A stretch of 64,000 nt of DNA. Source: Zelopaecilomyces penicillatus. Its lineage: Eukaryota; Ascomycota; Sordariomycetes; Hypocreales; Pseudodiploosporaceae. Location: the NCBI GenBank assembly GCA_005765155.1, contig VCCP01000006.1:1748501-1812500 (forward strand), in the 5' to 3' direction. The position numbers and the translations under genes were made by a program. Below the pieces are notes generated by a model, which made no database searches, was not told the origin of the DNA, and worked only from the letters and a program-made list of their open reading frames with translations. Shown here piece after piece: positions 34,472 to 45,293 of this stretch. The first letter of the stretch is position 1. Each line of letters starts with the position of its first letter.

Positions 34472-35244
34472 ATGTCTCCCAACAGCGACAACGCAATGGC
34501 TCGCTTTCTCTTTGCCATCCTGAAACAGAAGAACCTCAAAGATGTGAGTTTACGCAAGTCGGAACCAATCTCAATTGCCAAACCTAACACCTTCAGATCG
34601 ACTGGAATCTTGTGGCATCAGATCCTGTTCTAATTGAACCCATCACAAACGGCCACGCCGCAAGAATGCGTTACTCCCGCTTTCGGTCCACTGTCACTGG
34701 GCAACCTGCTTCCAAGAGAAACCGAGCTTCAGAAAAGTCTAGAAGCTCTAAACACAAAAAGGAACACCAGTCAAAGAAGGATAAACTGATCAAATCTGAG
34801 TCCGGTGTAAGCCTCTCATCATACGCTCAGGTTAGTGGTCTCCTGCCCCTTTCCACTCAAACTAAGAACCCCAAGCTGACTTATTGTCGCTCACAGTTCT
34901 CACCTTCATCAATGGCATCCCCCTATATGGGAGACACCCCGGATGACTTCAATACAAGATTCCTCACACCATGTAGTGACGACATGGGGCAAACTTTGTC
35001 TATACATCCTTCCGCTCTTGAGGAGGTCGAGCCTCAGAATACCAATCTCTTTGCGAATTGTCTGGAAACAGATTTCATGAATCATGTTGATCATGATCCT
35101 GATTCTTCATCCCTGTCGGCTTTTGAGGCTGCCTGCGACTTTGGCAGTTACGGCAGTGGGCCAGGTGATTTGCAAGCTCTGGATAATGTCTCCCAGACTC
35201 TGGTGGACAGCATTCACGATTGGAGCGGTCATCACGGCTACTAG
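34472..35244 (+). CDS. Myb-like (DW-type) nuclear protein (cluster member B1)
   Basis: Three exons, 34472-34543, 34597-34830 and 34897-35244, give 217 residues. The module ARFLFAILKQKNLKD, IDWNLVASD and HAARMRYSRFR matches the fungal Myb-like type that I associate with Pfam Myb_DNA-bind_8; the family name is from memory. A basic stretch follows (SKRNRASEKSRSSKHKKEH), then a Ser/Pro/Asp-rich C-terminal half. Intron 1 (53 nt, GTGAGT) falls in phase 0 directly before the D-W motif. Intron 2 is 66 nt, a multiple of three with no stop, so a retained form of 239 residues is possible. The conserved GHAARMRYSRF suggests this is the least changed member of the plus-strand group. Confidence 0.85.
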
Positions 35245-36438
35245 AACTCGCTTGCTACGAGACTTGGGTAGTCCATGTAACAAGAGAAACGGATGAGGAA
35301 AGGCGCAAAAAAAAAACAAGGTGAACGATTAGAGATTGGTCTTTGGCGATTATGACGTTATGACAAATGGGTATTGATGCCATGTTGCTTGCATGCTCAG
35401 TTGAGCTTTTCATGTTTTCGTTTTCATCTTATTGATCGCTACGGCGAGTCACTGTTCAGCATTGGGAGGTTTGGCTACGACGTACTCAGACTGTGCATCA
35501 TGAAATTACTGTACAATAATATAATTCGAGCGCAATTGCTCCTTTCCAAGAATTGGTTTTCAGGCTCGTGTCTTTACTTCATGTCGCTATGCCCTCTCAT
35601 TGTCTTCTCGACCACATCGGCCAAGACTTTCTTCGATTGGGAGTTAGCTAAGATAAAGCAAACGGACAGAAAGTTTATTGTTCTGGTGCACGACAACAAT
35701 CACTTGACGACGAGTCTAGTATATGGTAGTAGCCAATCTCTCTTGCGTTCGTTTTGCAAGGTATTACACCACCCTGATACTGTACATTACTAGACACTTT
35801 TTGAACAAGGGTACTGAGTTTGTATTGTGCATTACACTGTTCAACATCCGACAATCAATCAGTGTCGCGACTTTTTTGTAAATGCCAAATCATGTATGCC
35901 CAGAGGCAGCAGGGGGGGCTGCGGGCGTAAGTCGTTTCGGGGCACCTTGAATAAGATTCGATTTGGTATTATTAATCTGCAAATAACTTAAAAGCTCGTT
36001 CAGATACTGTTCACCTTGCTGCTCTGCCAGGCTCGCAAGGGGGAATGGCAGCTGTAGGAATGGCCAAACACAGATAAGTGCTAAAGCAATTCAAGTAGGT
36101 GAATTTATTTTCCCTCTTGTGGTATAAAAAAGTGATTCTCTTCATACCCCTCAGATTTTGTGTTTCCCAAATTCTCTTTTGCATCTGTCTTACTTTATCT
36201 ATCCCAGGTTCATCAACCCGCAAGACAACTGCCTCGCATCGCGCAGATACGCAAGAAGGAATTTCTTCATATTTGTGACTTGTTGAAGAGCATCACATAT
36301 CATTAAAGGTTGGTTGCACTACTTGTGATCATATCTTTTGCTACTTAGTGCTTCTATCTCTTGATGAGAAACTTTTGCAAGCTTTCCCTCTTAAGACAGT
36401 TGCACAAAGCTGATGATAATACATGTTTAGTCACAACC
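35245..36438. other. Intergenic region between B1 and B2
   Basis: It contains the 3' flank of B1 and the leader of B2. Short open frames here have no motif. No further D-W type module was found. Confidence 0.5.
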
Positions 36439-36985
36439 ATGGGTGAAGCAACTCCCACCAAAAAGGAACCCACTGCGGCCGAGGCCATGTTCTTTTATGC
36501 TATTGTCAAGCATACCCGCAACAAGGCAGATATCGACTGGAATGCCGTCGCAGAAGAGCAGGGCTTCAAAAACGCAGACGTTGCCAAAGTGAGTTCCATA
36601 TCCCACTGAGACAACCCAACCTATCTACCATCACCCTTCTCTCTCACACACACATATACACACATAACCTGTGCTAAAATTATCATTCTCGCAGGTTCGC
36701 TTCGGCCAGGTGAAACGAAAGCTAGGCTTCGTTAGCGACACTGTGGTCACCCCGAAGAAGAACGGATCGGCTTCTACAGGCACCACTCCTACCAAGGTCA
36801 CCAAGACTCCCGCTGGCAGAACTGGCACCAAGGGCAAAGCTAGAGGAGGCAAGGTGAAGAAGGAAGAGAAACATTCGGACGACGATACTCCTGAAGCAAC
36901 TCCTGTCAAGGATGAGAAGAGTCCTGATGTCAAGCCACTTCTTGAGGGCGGTGCCATCATGAATGATGATCAAGACCCTTTTTAA
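36439..36985 (+). CDS. Small Myb-like (DW-type) nuclear protein (cluster member B2)
   Basis: Two exons, 36439-36588 and 36695-36985, give 146 residues. The start at 36439 (MGEATPTKKEP) is preferred over an in-frame ATG at 36361, because the sequence between them is not coding-like. The module is EAMFFYAIVKHTRNK, DIDWNAVAEEQGFKNADVAK and VRFGQVKRKLG. The intron (106 nt, containing a CA repeat) lies in phase 0 between helix 2 and helix 3, a place different from B1. The tail has Lys/Thr/Pro basic blocks (TPTKVTKTPAGRTGTKGK, KVKKEEK) and ends acidic. It is likely nuclear. Confidence 0.85.
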
Positions 36986-37864
36986 ATGGGAGACTGCTAC
37001 CTTGGAACTTTCACAGGAGGTTGGGTGTCTAACTAGATTTGATACATGATGCTATATCTCGTGTCTTGTCTATGGAGTCGGCACATTTCCCTCGAAAGCT
37101 ATGGGGAGTTATGAAATTGCAGATAGGGGCTTTTGAGCTTTGGATGGAAAGGTGTCAGACAAGGAATAGTGCTGAGCTGCAGACATATAAGTCTACATAA
37201 GTAGATATCACAAAGCAAATGCTCAACATCACAAACTCTGATTACGACATGAGACTCATTTCTTGTGCTTCTTCAAACCGCAAGGTTTTGTTGTCCCAGG
37301 ATGCATCGTGCTGTTTCTACGAAAGATCTCATTACACAACAAAGACCACTAGCTATGTTGATTACATGCAAGACTGTTGACACAAAACAACTTCACTGGC
37401 TTAGACATTACAAATTGTCCGACATTCTAGGGTCATCTGTTTGCAACATATATATTCGGCTTGCCTAGAGTGCAGCTGCGCTTGCAGTAGTAGCCAACCT
37501 CATACCAAAAAGATCCACATTAGTATTGTCAAATCTTAGAGAGCAGACCGTGCATAGGGGTGCCAACTGGTCGGGCATTGTTTGACAGATGTGCTGCAAT
37601 TAACCCCAACGGCTGTTCAGTTGAGCGAACTCACTTCTTGCTCACAACTTACGCAACCTCTACATAAATCACTTTTCCCATAAAAGCATCATTTTTACAA
37701 ATCTCTCTCCCTAAACAACCTCAACACCTACGCAGCGTTCTCGAAATCTTCATAAACACCCTAATAATATAATTCTTGCAATCATTCAATGTCAGCCATG
37801 CTAGGTGTCCCCCTTCCCTCTCTTCTTCCATAATAGAATCTAACTGTGATACTACAACAGCAGC
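36986..37864. other. Intergenic region between B2 and B3
   Basis: Flanking DNA of the two small genes; the last 200 bases are C/T-rich as a leader. Nothing else is seen. Confidence 0.5.
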
Positions 37865-38308
37865 ATGGCTCGCAAGGCAGCAACCGCAGCCGAAGGCTCT
37901 GCAGCCGCCTCCACTGGTCTCAACGATGGCGAGCTTCGCTTCATCAAGGCCGTCTTTGACAATATGACGCAAAAGCCCGACGCCGATTGGGACAAAGTCG
38001 CCAACGACCTTGGACTCAAAGACGCCAAGTGTGCTAAAGAACGGTTCCGCCAAATGTCCGTCCGCCACGGCTGGCGCACCACCCAGGGTCCGGGTTCTGC
38101 GAATCCCAGCCCTGCCAAGGCCAAAAGACCTGCCGCTGGCTCAGTAGGTGATGAAAAGCCCGCCAAGAAGCCGCGTGCGCCTAGAAAGAAGGTGGTCAAG
38201 AAGGAGGAGGAGGTGGCGGCTTCTTCTGACTCGGAGGTGAAGAAGTGCGAGGATGAGGACGCTGAAGTCAAGCCTGAGACGGTAGACACGGAGGATGAAA
38301 TGGTGTAG
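37865..38308 (+). CDS. Small Myb-like (DW-type) nuclear protein (cluster member B3), intronless
   Basis: A single exon of 147 residues. The module is GELRFIKAVFDNMTQKPDA, DWDKVANDLGLKDAKCAKER and FRQMSVRHGW. It is followed by an Ala/Pro/Lys tail with AKKPRAPRKKVVKKEEE and an acidic C-terminus. It is the only complete cluster member with no intron, although relatives are cut at one or two positions within the module. That could reflect intron loss or a retrocopy origin. GC content and codon choice (frequent GCC, AAG, GTC) are higher than in its neighbours. Confidence 0.87.
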   Translation: MARKAATAAEGSAAASTGLNDGELRFIKAVFDNMTQKPDADWDKVANDLGLKDAKCAKERFRQMSVRHGWRTTQGPGSANPSPAKAKRPAAGSVGDEKPAKKPRAPRKKVVKKEEEVAASSDSEVKKCEDEDAEVKPETVDTEDEMV

Positions 38309-39689
38309 TAGATTGCTGGTTGGGGGACGTTTTACTTTGCTTTCGTCTTCTGTGGCTTCTCAGCGATACGATATGGAGGTGATGTTTTGGGTCTGTCGTT
38401 TGCTTGCAACAGGTGCAGTGAAATTGAGGTCATAACGATACAAGTCTAGAGAGCATGGGAAATCAGAGGCGAATCGGATACTACGGGGTATATGAGGCAA
38501 AGTTGAAGAGATTTTGACTATAGTCAACATGCTGAGTTGTTTTGCCATATTGACTGGCCCCTAGATCGAATGTGAGGGGATACTTTGGCGTCAACATTTC
38601 CAGGCAGGCACTAGTTAGTACGGGTTTGACTCTAAATGACATGAAATCCGAATCCATCCGTTGTCTTTAAACATGGGATGATACTGCTTTCGTCCCATGT
38701 TGGCGGGCAGTTGGCGAAATCGAGGGCAGTCGCAAACATGGAGTGCTCACAGTTCGTTTCCAAGTCAATATCTACCGTATTTTTGGATCAATCTTCTTGC
38801 TTTGGATCCTACAAAGGGTTGGATTTAGTCATTATACAACGCAGTCTCAAGGACTTTATCCCCCTCTATTGCTGATCATCGACAGTTGGGAAAGAAAAGT
38901 GTGGGAGGATTTCGACCCTATTTTGAAAACTTCAACGATTACATGGGTCTGTCTCTCATTATCTCTATGGATGGCAAAGTTACAAATATTGGGTTGCTTG
39001 ACAAGTGTGAGACACTGACGGCTCCCTCGAGCTTTATCGAACCACTATTCCAGAAACCTGCAATTTATAATTATTATATGAATGACCTTAATATGTCTTC
39101 TCTAATTAACTGGTAGCATTTCGAGGCTTCTGCTGGTGAATTTAAAGTTGAGTCTGAAACAACAGCCTCCAACTGCCGTCGTCTGGCAGACACCCGCCAG
39201 CCGCTCTATTGAACGCATTGTCTACCACTTTAGCCCTAAGCTCATTTTCCTGTTTGCTACAATAGCAGTCAGTTTTCTAGCACTGCGAGCCGTTTAAAAA
39301 ACGCAGCTCGCCCTCTCTGCTTCCCCTCTCGCCCCAACTTCCCCCTGCTTCACTTCACCTCTTGTTCTGCAATTTCACTTTGCGCAGAGACAACAAGTCG
39401 CAGCTGCTTTAATACCCCAACTACACAGTCTCCTCTGCTCTGAAGAAAGCAACTGTGGTATGTTTATTTCTTTTCTTCATATGGCAATCGTCACTCCTCT
39501 CCCCTTGTTGCATTTACCCAGGGGGAAGTCTAACCGCAAGGGCATTTCAATCTTGGCCATATACTTGGACCGTTATAAAACCCATCGCGCCCACTCCTAT
39601 TTCGCACATCAATCTGTACATTTTCATCTCTTATCTATTCTAACCTTCTAAGAACTTTTAGTTTCCCATATCCATCCATTACCGTCACC
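38309..39689. other. Intergenic region between B3 and B4
   Basis: No supported gene. The strand before B4 (about 39290-39690) is C/T-rich and looks like a promoter and leader. Confidence 0.5.
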
Positions 39690-40327
39690 ATGTCCAAACA
39701 AGAACCCGCTGAGCAGGTCAAGTTTTTGGTCTCTTGCATCGGCCATACCTCGAATGGAAGAGTGAGTAACACCATTAAACCCAAGTTATTTGCGCGAATA
39801 CTAATGTCAAAAGCCCGACTTTGGCGCCGTAGCTGAAGAGCTGGGCATCGTTTCCAAGGCTGCCGCGTAAGTTCTCTCCCCTATCATGCTTCACCAAATA
39901 CAACATCCAGGCTAATTCCATGACATAGTCAAAAGCGCTATGAGAGAATGCTCAAAGCCAATGGAGTCACCGCCAATAAGTCGCCCACCAAGGCTGCCAC
40001 CAACGATGATCAAAATGCTCCCGAGACTCCTGTCAAGAGACGCAAGGCTAACGGCACCGCTGCCACTGGCAGTGCCAAGAAGAAGGCCAAGGTCAAGAAG
40101 GATGAGGAAATGGTCAAGACCAGCAACTCTGAGGGTGAAGACGATGAAGTCAAGACCAAGGCGACCATCAAGAAACAGCCTCTGAAGAAGGAGGAAGATG
40201 ATGGAGACTCTGTCCTTTCTGGTAAGTTACATCTGCGCTTGCTTGGCCACGACTCATAACTTCTTTGTGACTAACTTTGCAATTACAATTTTCAGATCCT
40301 CCCGAGTTTGATGACGCTGAGATGTAG
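39690..40327 (+). CDS. Small Myb-like nuclear protein (cluster member B4)
   Basis: Four exons, 39690-39761, 39814-39866, 39929-40221 and 40296-40327, give 149 residues. Exon 1 is 72 nt and ends in phase 0 before PDFGAVAEELG, the same site and length as in B1. The second intron cuts helix 3 in phase 2 (SKAAA then QKRYERMLK). The D-W of the other members is D-F here, so the module has drifted at its core aromatic. The tail has KRRKANG, KKKAKVKKDE and acidic patches. A tiny last exon adds DPPEFDDAEM. If the last intron (74 nt) is retained the protein ends at 40259 with a different tail. Likely nuclear. Confidence 0.83.
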
Positions 40328-41408
40328 TTAGAATAAAGACCTCTTTGTAATGTTACGTATCATCTGTCAAGGTGAATCATCCTGGGATATTGAAACACGA
40401 GATTTGGAGTTGCGATGCGGCATCAACTTGGGTTATCTGGGAAGAGAAAACGCTGCGGCCTACGTTGGTGCCACATCACCTTGGAGTACTGAGCATTTCG
40501 TATTACCGTTGGTTGGTAGAAACTACTAAGTAGCAGGATAACAACTATGAAAACTTGAAGATTGAGTACTTCAGTCCAAGGAATTGCAATCCCACTGAAA
40601 GACTCCGTGGTGCGCTCAGAGAAGTCATCACACAGTCCTCGGGTACTGTCCAGAGATTACTAGATAGATTTAGTGTTACGTAAAATACTACATGAGGTTG
40701 GCGCTCAACAGGATCTTATCAGGCAAATCATTTACATCTATCACAACCGCTACATATGAGACTACATGTAATGACCACTAAGTGACTCCGCCTCTCGCCA
40801 ATCTCTTGCAGTTTAAAGCACTCTTCAGTGAGTTTGGTAAATCCCAACAAAGATGGAAACTACCTAGGCAGAGTAGATGAAAGCAGATGGGTAAAGTCAT
40901 ATATAACCCTTTGAACACCTTTGAACAGTACATCATATTTGCAGCTGTTCAGAGAACAGATACTGTACCAAGCGACTGTTCACAAAACAGCTCAAGAAAT
41001 TTGCGCCACAGCCTTTCACCGAGCTGCAGAGTTGTCAGAGAAATCTGAATTTTGCGTCCCTGTTCAGGTCAGTTCAGATCTCAGTAGCCCCACCGACGAG
41101 CATAAATGCCAAAGAGTCCCCCATTGAACAGCATTGCCGTTCGCCCATTGTGTCAAACACCACAATACAAGGGCAAAAGAAAAGAGCGGGTTCTTTTCTA
41201 TTCCCAGTTTGTTGCGCTCTCGGCTGTTTACTTCGATTTCTTGAAATGTATCCATCCTTCAACGAGTTTTTGTCAACTCTCAATTGCTCTCAACTCCATC
41301 ATCACACACGAGCAGTATACAGTCTGCCATACACATCTCCTTCTATTCCATCCAGTTTACCGTTCACAATTACACTATTGCAAGATTAGTCTCTACAAGC
41401 GAATCAAG
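40328..41408. other. Intergenic region before the coiled-coil gene
   Basis: The frame of the next gene is open back to 41106, but the sequence from 41106 to 41408 is C/T-rich and reads as a leader. No separate gene is seen. Confidence 0.5.
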
Positions 41409-42803
41409 ATGCCGAAGCGAGTGCTGCTAGATTCGGAAGGGGAAGCTCGTCTAGTGTCGCAGAGATCATCACAAGCAAATGTCAGATTACGACAATCGCA
41501 TATGCAACGAACAGATAATGTTGTTGGTGTAAGTGAGACGAGAGGCCATCTTCCACCCTCAGCGACTTCATTTCATGGAATCACCACGCCTCCCGAGTCG
41601 CCAGTCAACCATCTCGCCAACAACGAAAATGCCCATCTACAATCCCAGCCTTTACCTGCACAGGGATACAATTACGCCGGTCAAGCTCGACTTGGTCCAC
41701 CCGGAGTTCAGATCAAATCCTTGGCGGACGTGTTGGCATTGGCCGGCCCAGACAGAACTCGCATGCCTGCGACACTTACATGTCATCCAACTCCCAATGT
41801 GGCTCCTAAGCAGCCTCAATACCCAATCTATTTTCCTGTGCCTGGTGGCTCGCTGCCCATTCCAGGCACCTCTCTTGGCGCTCAAAACTACGTTCAAGGG
41901 GGGGCAACCGCTCAACAGAGTCAGGAGACGCTGAAGCAGGCAACATACCAAAGCGGCGAAGTCCCACAAGAGATTCGCATAGGGCCTCAATTTTTTCAGC
42001 AGCAGAGTGGCCAGCCCGAGCCTATCAAGCCTTCCCAGTTACGAGAGCCCACGCCACCAAAGCCGATTGATACCAAGTTCATTCGTGACGAGCTTTGTTC
42101 TGCCATTGAGCAGAAGGTAGAGCAGGTCGTGGAGCAAGTCGTGGAGCAGCAAATCGCGGATGCAATGGGCCCTTTGCGTCTGAACATCAGTCGACTCGAC
42201 GAGTTGGCCAGCACCTTGAACGGTTTTGGGGCTCATCTTCAGCGCGAAAATACAGATCTTCGAGACCAAAATGACACCATGAGCCGCCAGCTTGATCTAC
42301 ATTACCGGACCATTGAACAGCATACGGAGCTGTTCAATTCCAACATCAAGGCACTAAACAGCTTGTTCGAGCCACACTCCAAAAACATCCAAGCCACTAC
42401 AGACAATTTAACAATAACTGCTGGCATCATTGGCCACTTATCACAGGTCGTCATGAATATCCCACAAGCCGTCAACAAAGTCGTCCAAGAAGCAGTTCAG
42501 CAACAGACACAAATAGCGATACGCGATATCCTCGAAGCCCAACAACAAGCCATGCTATCTCTCCATCCCACGACACAATCACATCATCACGGTGCGACGA
42601 GCAGCTCGACACCCCTCTCATCATCATCAAACATTGGTATTCCAGAACCTCGTCCACTATCGGCACTTAGTTACATGGACGTGGACGATCAATCCCTCAG
42701 CGGCGGCACATTAAGAACCAGGGGGAACTTCAGACACAGATTGAGCAAGTTGTTCAAACAAAACAGAAGGAGTCGGAACAGAAAGAGCAGATTTACGATC
42801 TGA
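41409..42803 (+). CDS. Gln/Pro-rich coiled-coil protein, unknown function, with a likely frame change near the 3' end
   Basis: A single open frame of 464 residues from ATG 41409 (MPKRVLLDSEGEARL). The first 210 residues are rich in Pro, Gln and Ser and look disordered. Residues about 222-310 form a coiled coil (ELCSAIEQKVEQVVEQVVEQ, QRENTDLRDQNDTMSRQLDL), with further helix to about 400. The end as read is an Arg-rich run (FRHRLSKLFKQNRRSRNRKS), out of character for this protein. In the next frame the same bases give an acidic/Gln-rich coiled coil (QTQIEQVVQTKQKESEQ ... MGDLF) up to a stop at 42840. The switch falls at a five-G run, 42721-42725. A sequencing error, a natural frameshift or a missed intron could all explain this. 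The start could also lie upstream. Confidence 0.7.
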   Translation: MPKRVLLDSEGEARLVSQRSSQANVRLRQSHMQRTDNVVGVSETRGHLPPSATSFHGITTPPESPVNHLANNENAHLQSQPLPAQGYNYAGQARLGPPGVQIKSLADVLALAGPDRTRMPATLTCHPTPNVAPKQPQYPIYFPVPGGSLPIPGTSLGAQNYVQGGATAQQSQETLKQATYQSGEVPQEIRIGPQFFQQQSGQPEPIKPSQLREPTPPKPIDTKFIRDELCSAIEQKVEQVVEQVVEQQIADAMGPLRLNISRLDELASTLNGFGAHLQRENTDLRDQNDTMSRQLDLHYRTIEQHTELFNSNIKALNSLFEPHSKNIQATTDNLTITAGIIGHLSQVVMNIPQAVNKVVQEAVQQQTQIAIRDILEAQQQAMLSLHPTTQSHHHGATSSSTPLSSSSNIGIPEPRPLSALSYMDVDDQSLSGGTLRTRGNFRHRLSKLFKQNRRSRNRKSRFTI

Positions 42804-43770
42804 CTATCGGGATGGCAATAGACATGGGGGATCTTTTTTAGCCTTGTCCTTGTATGCGAGTGCGGGCGGAGTTGGTATTGTATTTTGTGAAGTAGAGGAA
42901 ACGTCAAAATGAGACCATGATTATTTCCCCGACAACTATTTGATGCTCTATTATTGCATGGATTGCCTGGTGTGCATGCTAATTACAAAGCCGTATATAT
43001 TAGATTCTACAAAATGATCATTTATACGAGCTTAAGCTTGAAGGTAGGTTTGACGACACAAAGCACAACACACTCATCCGATGCAACACAACAACGCGAT
43101 ATCTCTAACACATACCACAGAGCACATATGAGAATCTAATGCAGACAGTAAATGCATATGTAATCGCTTCTGTTTACGTTCCCAAAAATGTTCACGGCCA
43201 GCCTCTCCCATTTCCCAGCGGTTGGCAATGGCGGCCAGCTGGCAGTCAGTCCGCCACTCCACCCACCCAGCCAGAAACGATAAGCCAGCTTTCACTTCGC
43301 GTTGACCTTTTCTCCCAATTCGCATTTCCCATTTCCTCCCCTTCAATTCTTCTTTCCCACATGCCTCTCTTGTTTTTACCACTTTCACCTCACCGACGCG
43401 TCTCTTCTCACTCCAACTGACGACAATACCCTGGCACTCACCAATCTGTCACCAATCCTCTTCCTCACGAAAGCTCTTTGGTCATTGACACAGCTCATCG
43501 TATTAATCTACCCCATCTACCAATTCGGCTGCCCCTTCAGCATCAGTGTGAGTGGATATTTTGTGCTAAATCTCAACTCTCAGCCTTTCCCTCCTCATCT
43601 CCAAGTCTTCAATGCTTCATCTCACAACCATTCATCACCTGTAGTCAGCCCCTTTATGAGGGGCATCTGACAATCCGACAAGCATATCACAGTCTAACTT
43701 TTCTGACATAGGCCTGCACTTTAGCCCAATTATCGTGCCTCCTAACACGTCAGGCTACACACAGTTCATC
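42804..43770. other. Intergenic region and leader of the next gene
   Basis: From about 43190 to 43770 the + strand is C/T-rich and probably untranslated leader, perhaps with a leader intron ending near 43710 (TGACATAG). No gene is supported. Confidence 0.5.
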
Positions 43771-45293
43771 ATGGGCTCGTCAAATGCCAGAAAGACGCCT
43801 TCCAAGAAAAGTCGTTCCCCTGTGCTAGACAGGCGTTCTCCCTCCAAAATCACAAAGGCAGATGCATCTCCTGCCATTTCCAGATCCGCAAGATCGTTCA
43901 TATCAAGTGGAAGCTTCCAAGAGACTGGTTTCACCCAAGCTCTCCCCACCGAAAACCAGCGGCGAGGAAATGGTCGTGTTGTAGGCCGGAGTCTCATCAT
44001 GTGGGGTCGTAAGTTGCATCCGAATGACACTTTCTCTCCCATGTAGATGGATATGTCATGTTTTGTTTATTCTTCTCACTTACAAGTAACACAGGTCCAC
44101 GGATGGCTGAAAAGCTTCTTTTACACATTCATTATGAATGCGCTCGCCACAAAGTCCAATTGCCCTGGGATGCTATTGCCCATCGTCTTCATCCAGGGTC
44201 TTCAGGCGCTGCGGTTTTGCAGCATGTCAACAGGCTTCGAAAAGAGCTCATTACTGAGGGCCACATGGTTCCTCCAGTTGCCCAAAAACCAACTTCTGGG
44301 GTACAGATTGACAGCAGCATTCGCGGATATGTTAGACAGGATCCGATAGGTGATGACAGGGAGACCACTCGTCCCGTCAGATTCGATGAGAAGATGGATG
44401 ATCCAAAGTTCAATCTGCCAGACGCGTTCACCATCGACGATGATGAAGAGCAGCAGAGCACTAACTCTGATGATGAGGAGGTGGAGGCTCCAGACACCCC
44501 AACTCCTGTTCATCAACGACGACGCAGAACCCTCTCTAGCAACCTCCCGAACAGCACGAGGCCAACATCTCAGCTCAGGCAAGAGGAGCGCCACTCTTCT
44601 GAAGAACAGTCCAACTGTGGCGAGACCGAACAGCAAAATTTTACTCTCGGCCATGCTGTAAGTAATCTCGCCAGTACCATTCATCTAGAGGTTGCTAACA
44701 TCCTTCAGAGCGATCAGAGTAACTCGCCCGTCTACGAAACACCAAGGCTTGATAACGTATACCCCCCTTACCAGGGAGTAGACTCATCACCCAATCACTC
44801 TTTTGATGAGAGGGGTTCCTTTGATCCAATGGCTGCACTCCCGCCACCACCGGTCAGCCGAGTTTATGGGCCTCCTCCTACTAAGCATCTGGAGAGCAAC
44901 GGCATGCCCGATTATAGGGAATACTATCCTTTTCAAGGATATCCCCATCCTCCTTATCCACAGTACGAAGGAGCGCCTTTGCAAAAAATGCACCCTGCCA
45001 TGTACGGTATGGGGCATCCAGGATTCGTGGGTTATGGCATGGGTTATCCGATTCCACCTCACTATCATGCTGCATATGCCAAGTATCATGACATAGCAAC
45101 AGGGACTGTCCAGGAGACAGGTTCTCCTGTGAGGGATACAAAGGCTGAAGCAACAAGTCCCATCGAGCCGCAGATTGACGACCTCATTGCTAGTGTCTCG
45201 GCCTCGCCCACACCTCTCGCGCCTCATGACCTTCAGTCTAGCAATACGCCTGTTGGTGAAGAAGTCGTCAACCCCGAGTTGAGCTCGGTTTAG
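43771..45293 (+). CDS. SANT/Myb-like protein with long Pro/Tyr-rich tail (cluster member C)
   Basis: Three exons in the preferred model, 43771-44008, 44095-44657 and 44709-45293, give 461 residues. The first about 75 residues are Ser/Lys/Arg-rich. The module spans the first splice: MWGRPRMAEKLLLHIHYEC, LPWDAIAHRLHPGSSGAA and VLQHVNRLRKELITEGHMVPP. The QHxxRLRK element matches helix 3 of minus-strand members A1, A2 and A5, so this is a third arrangement of the same fold. After an acidic segment (DDDEEQQSTNSDDEEVE) the C-terminal half is rich in Pro, Tyr, Gly and Met (QGYPHPPYPQYEG). The second intron is 51 nt with perfect GTAAGT, GCTAAC and CTTCAG signals. It is a multiple of three without a stop, so a 478-residue form is possible. 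Probably a nuclear regulator, target unknown. Confidence 0.82.
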
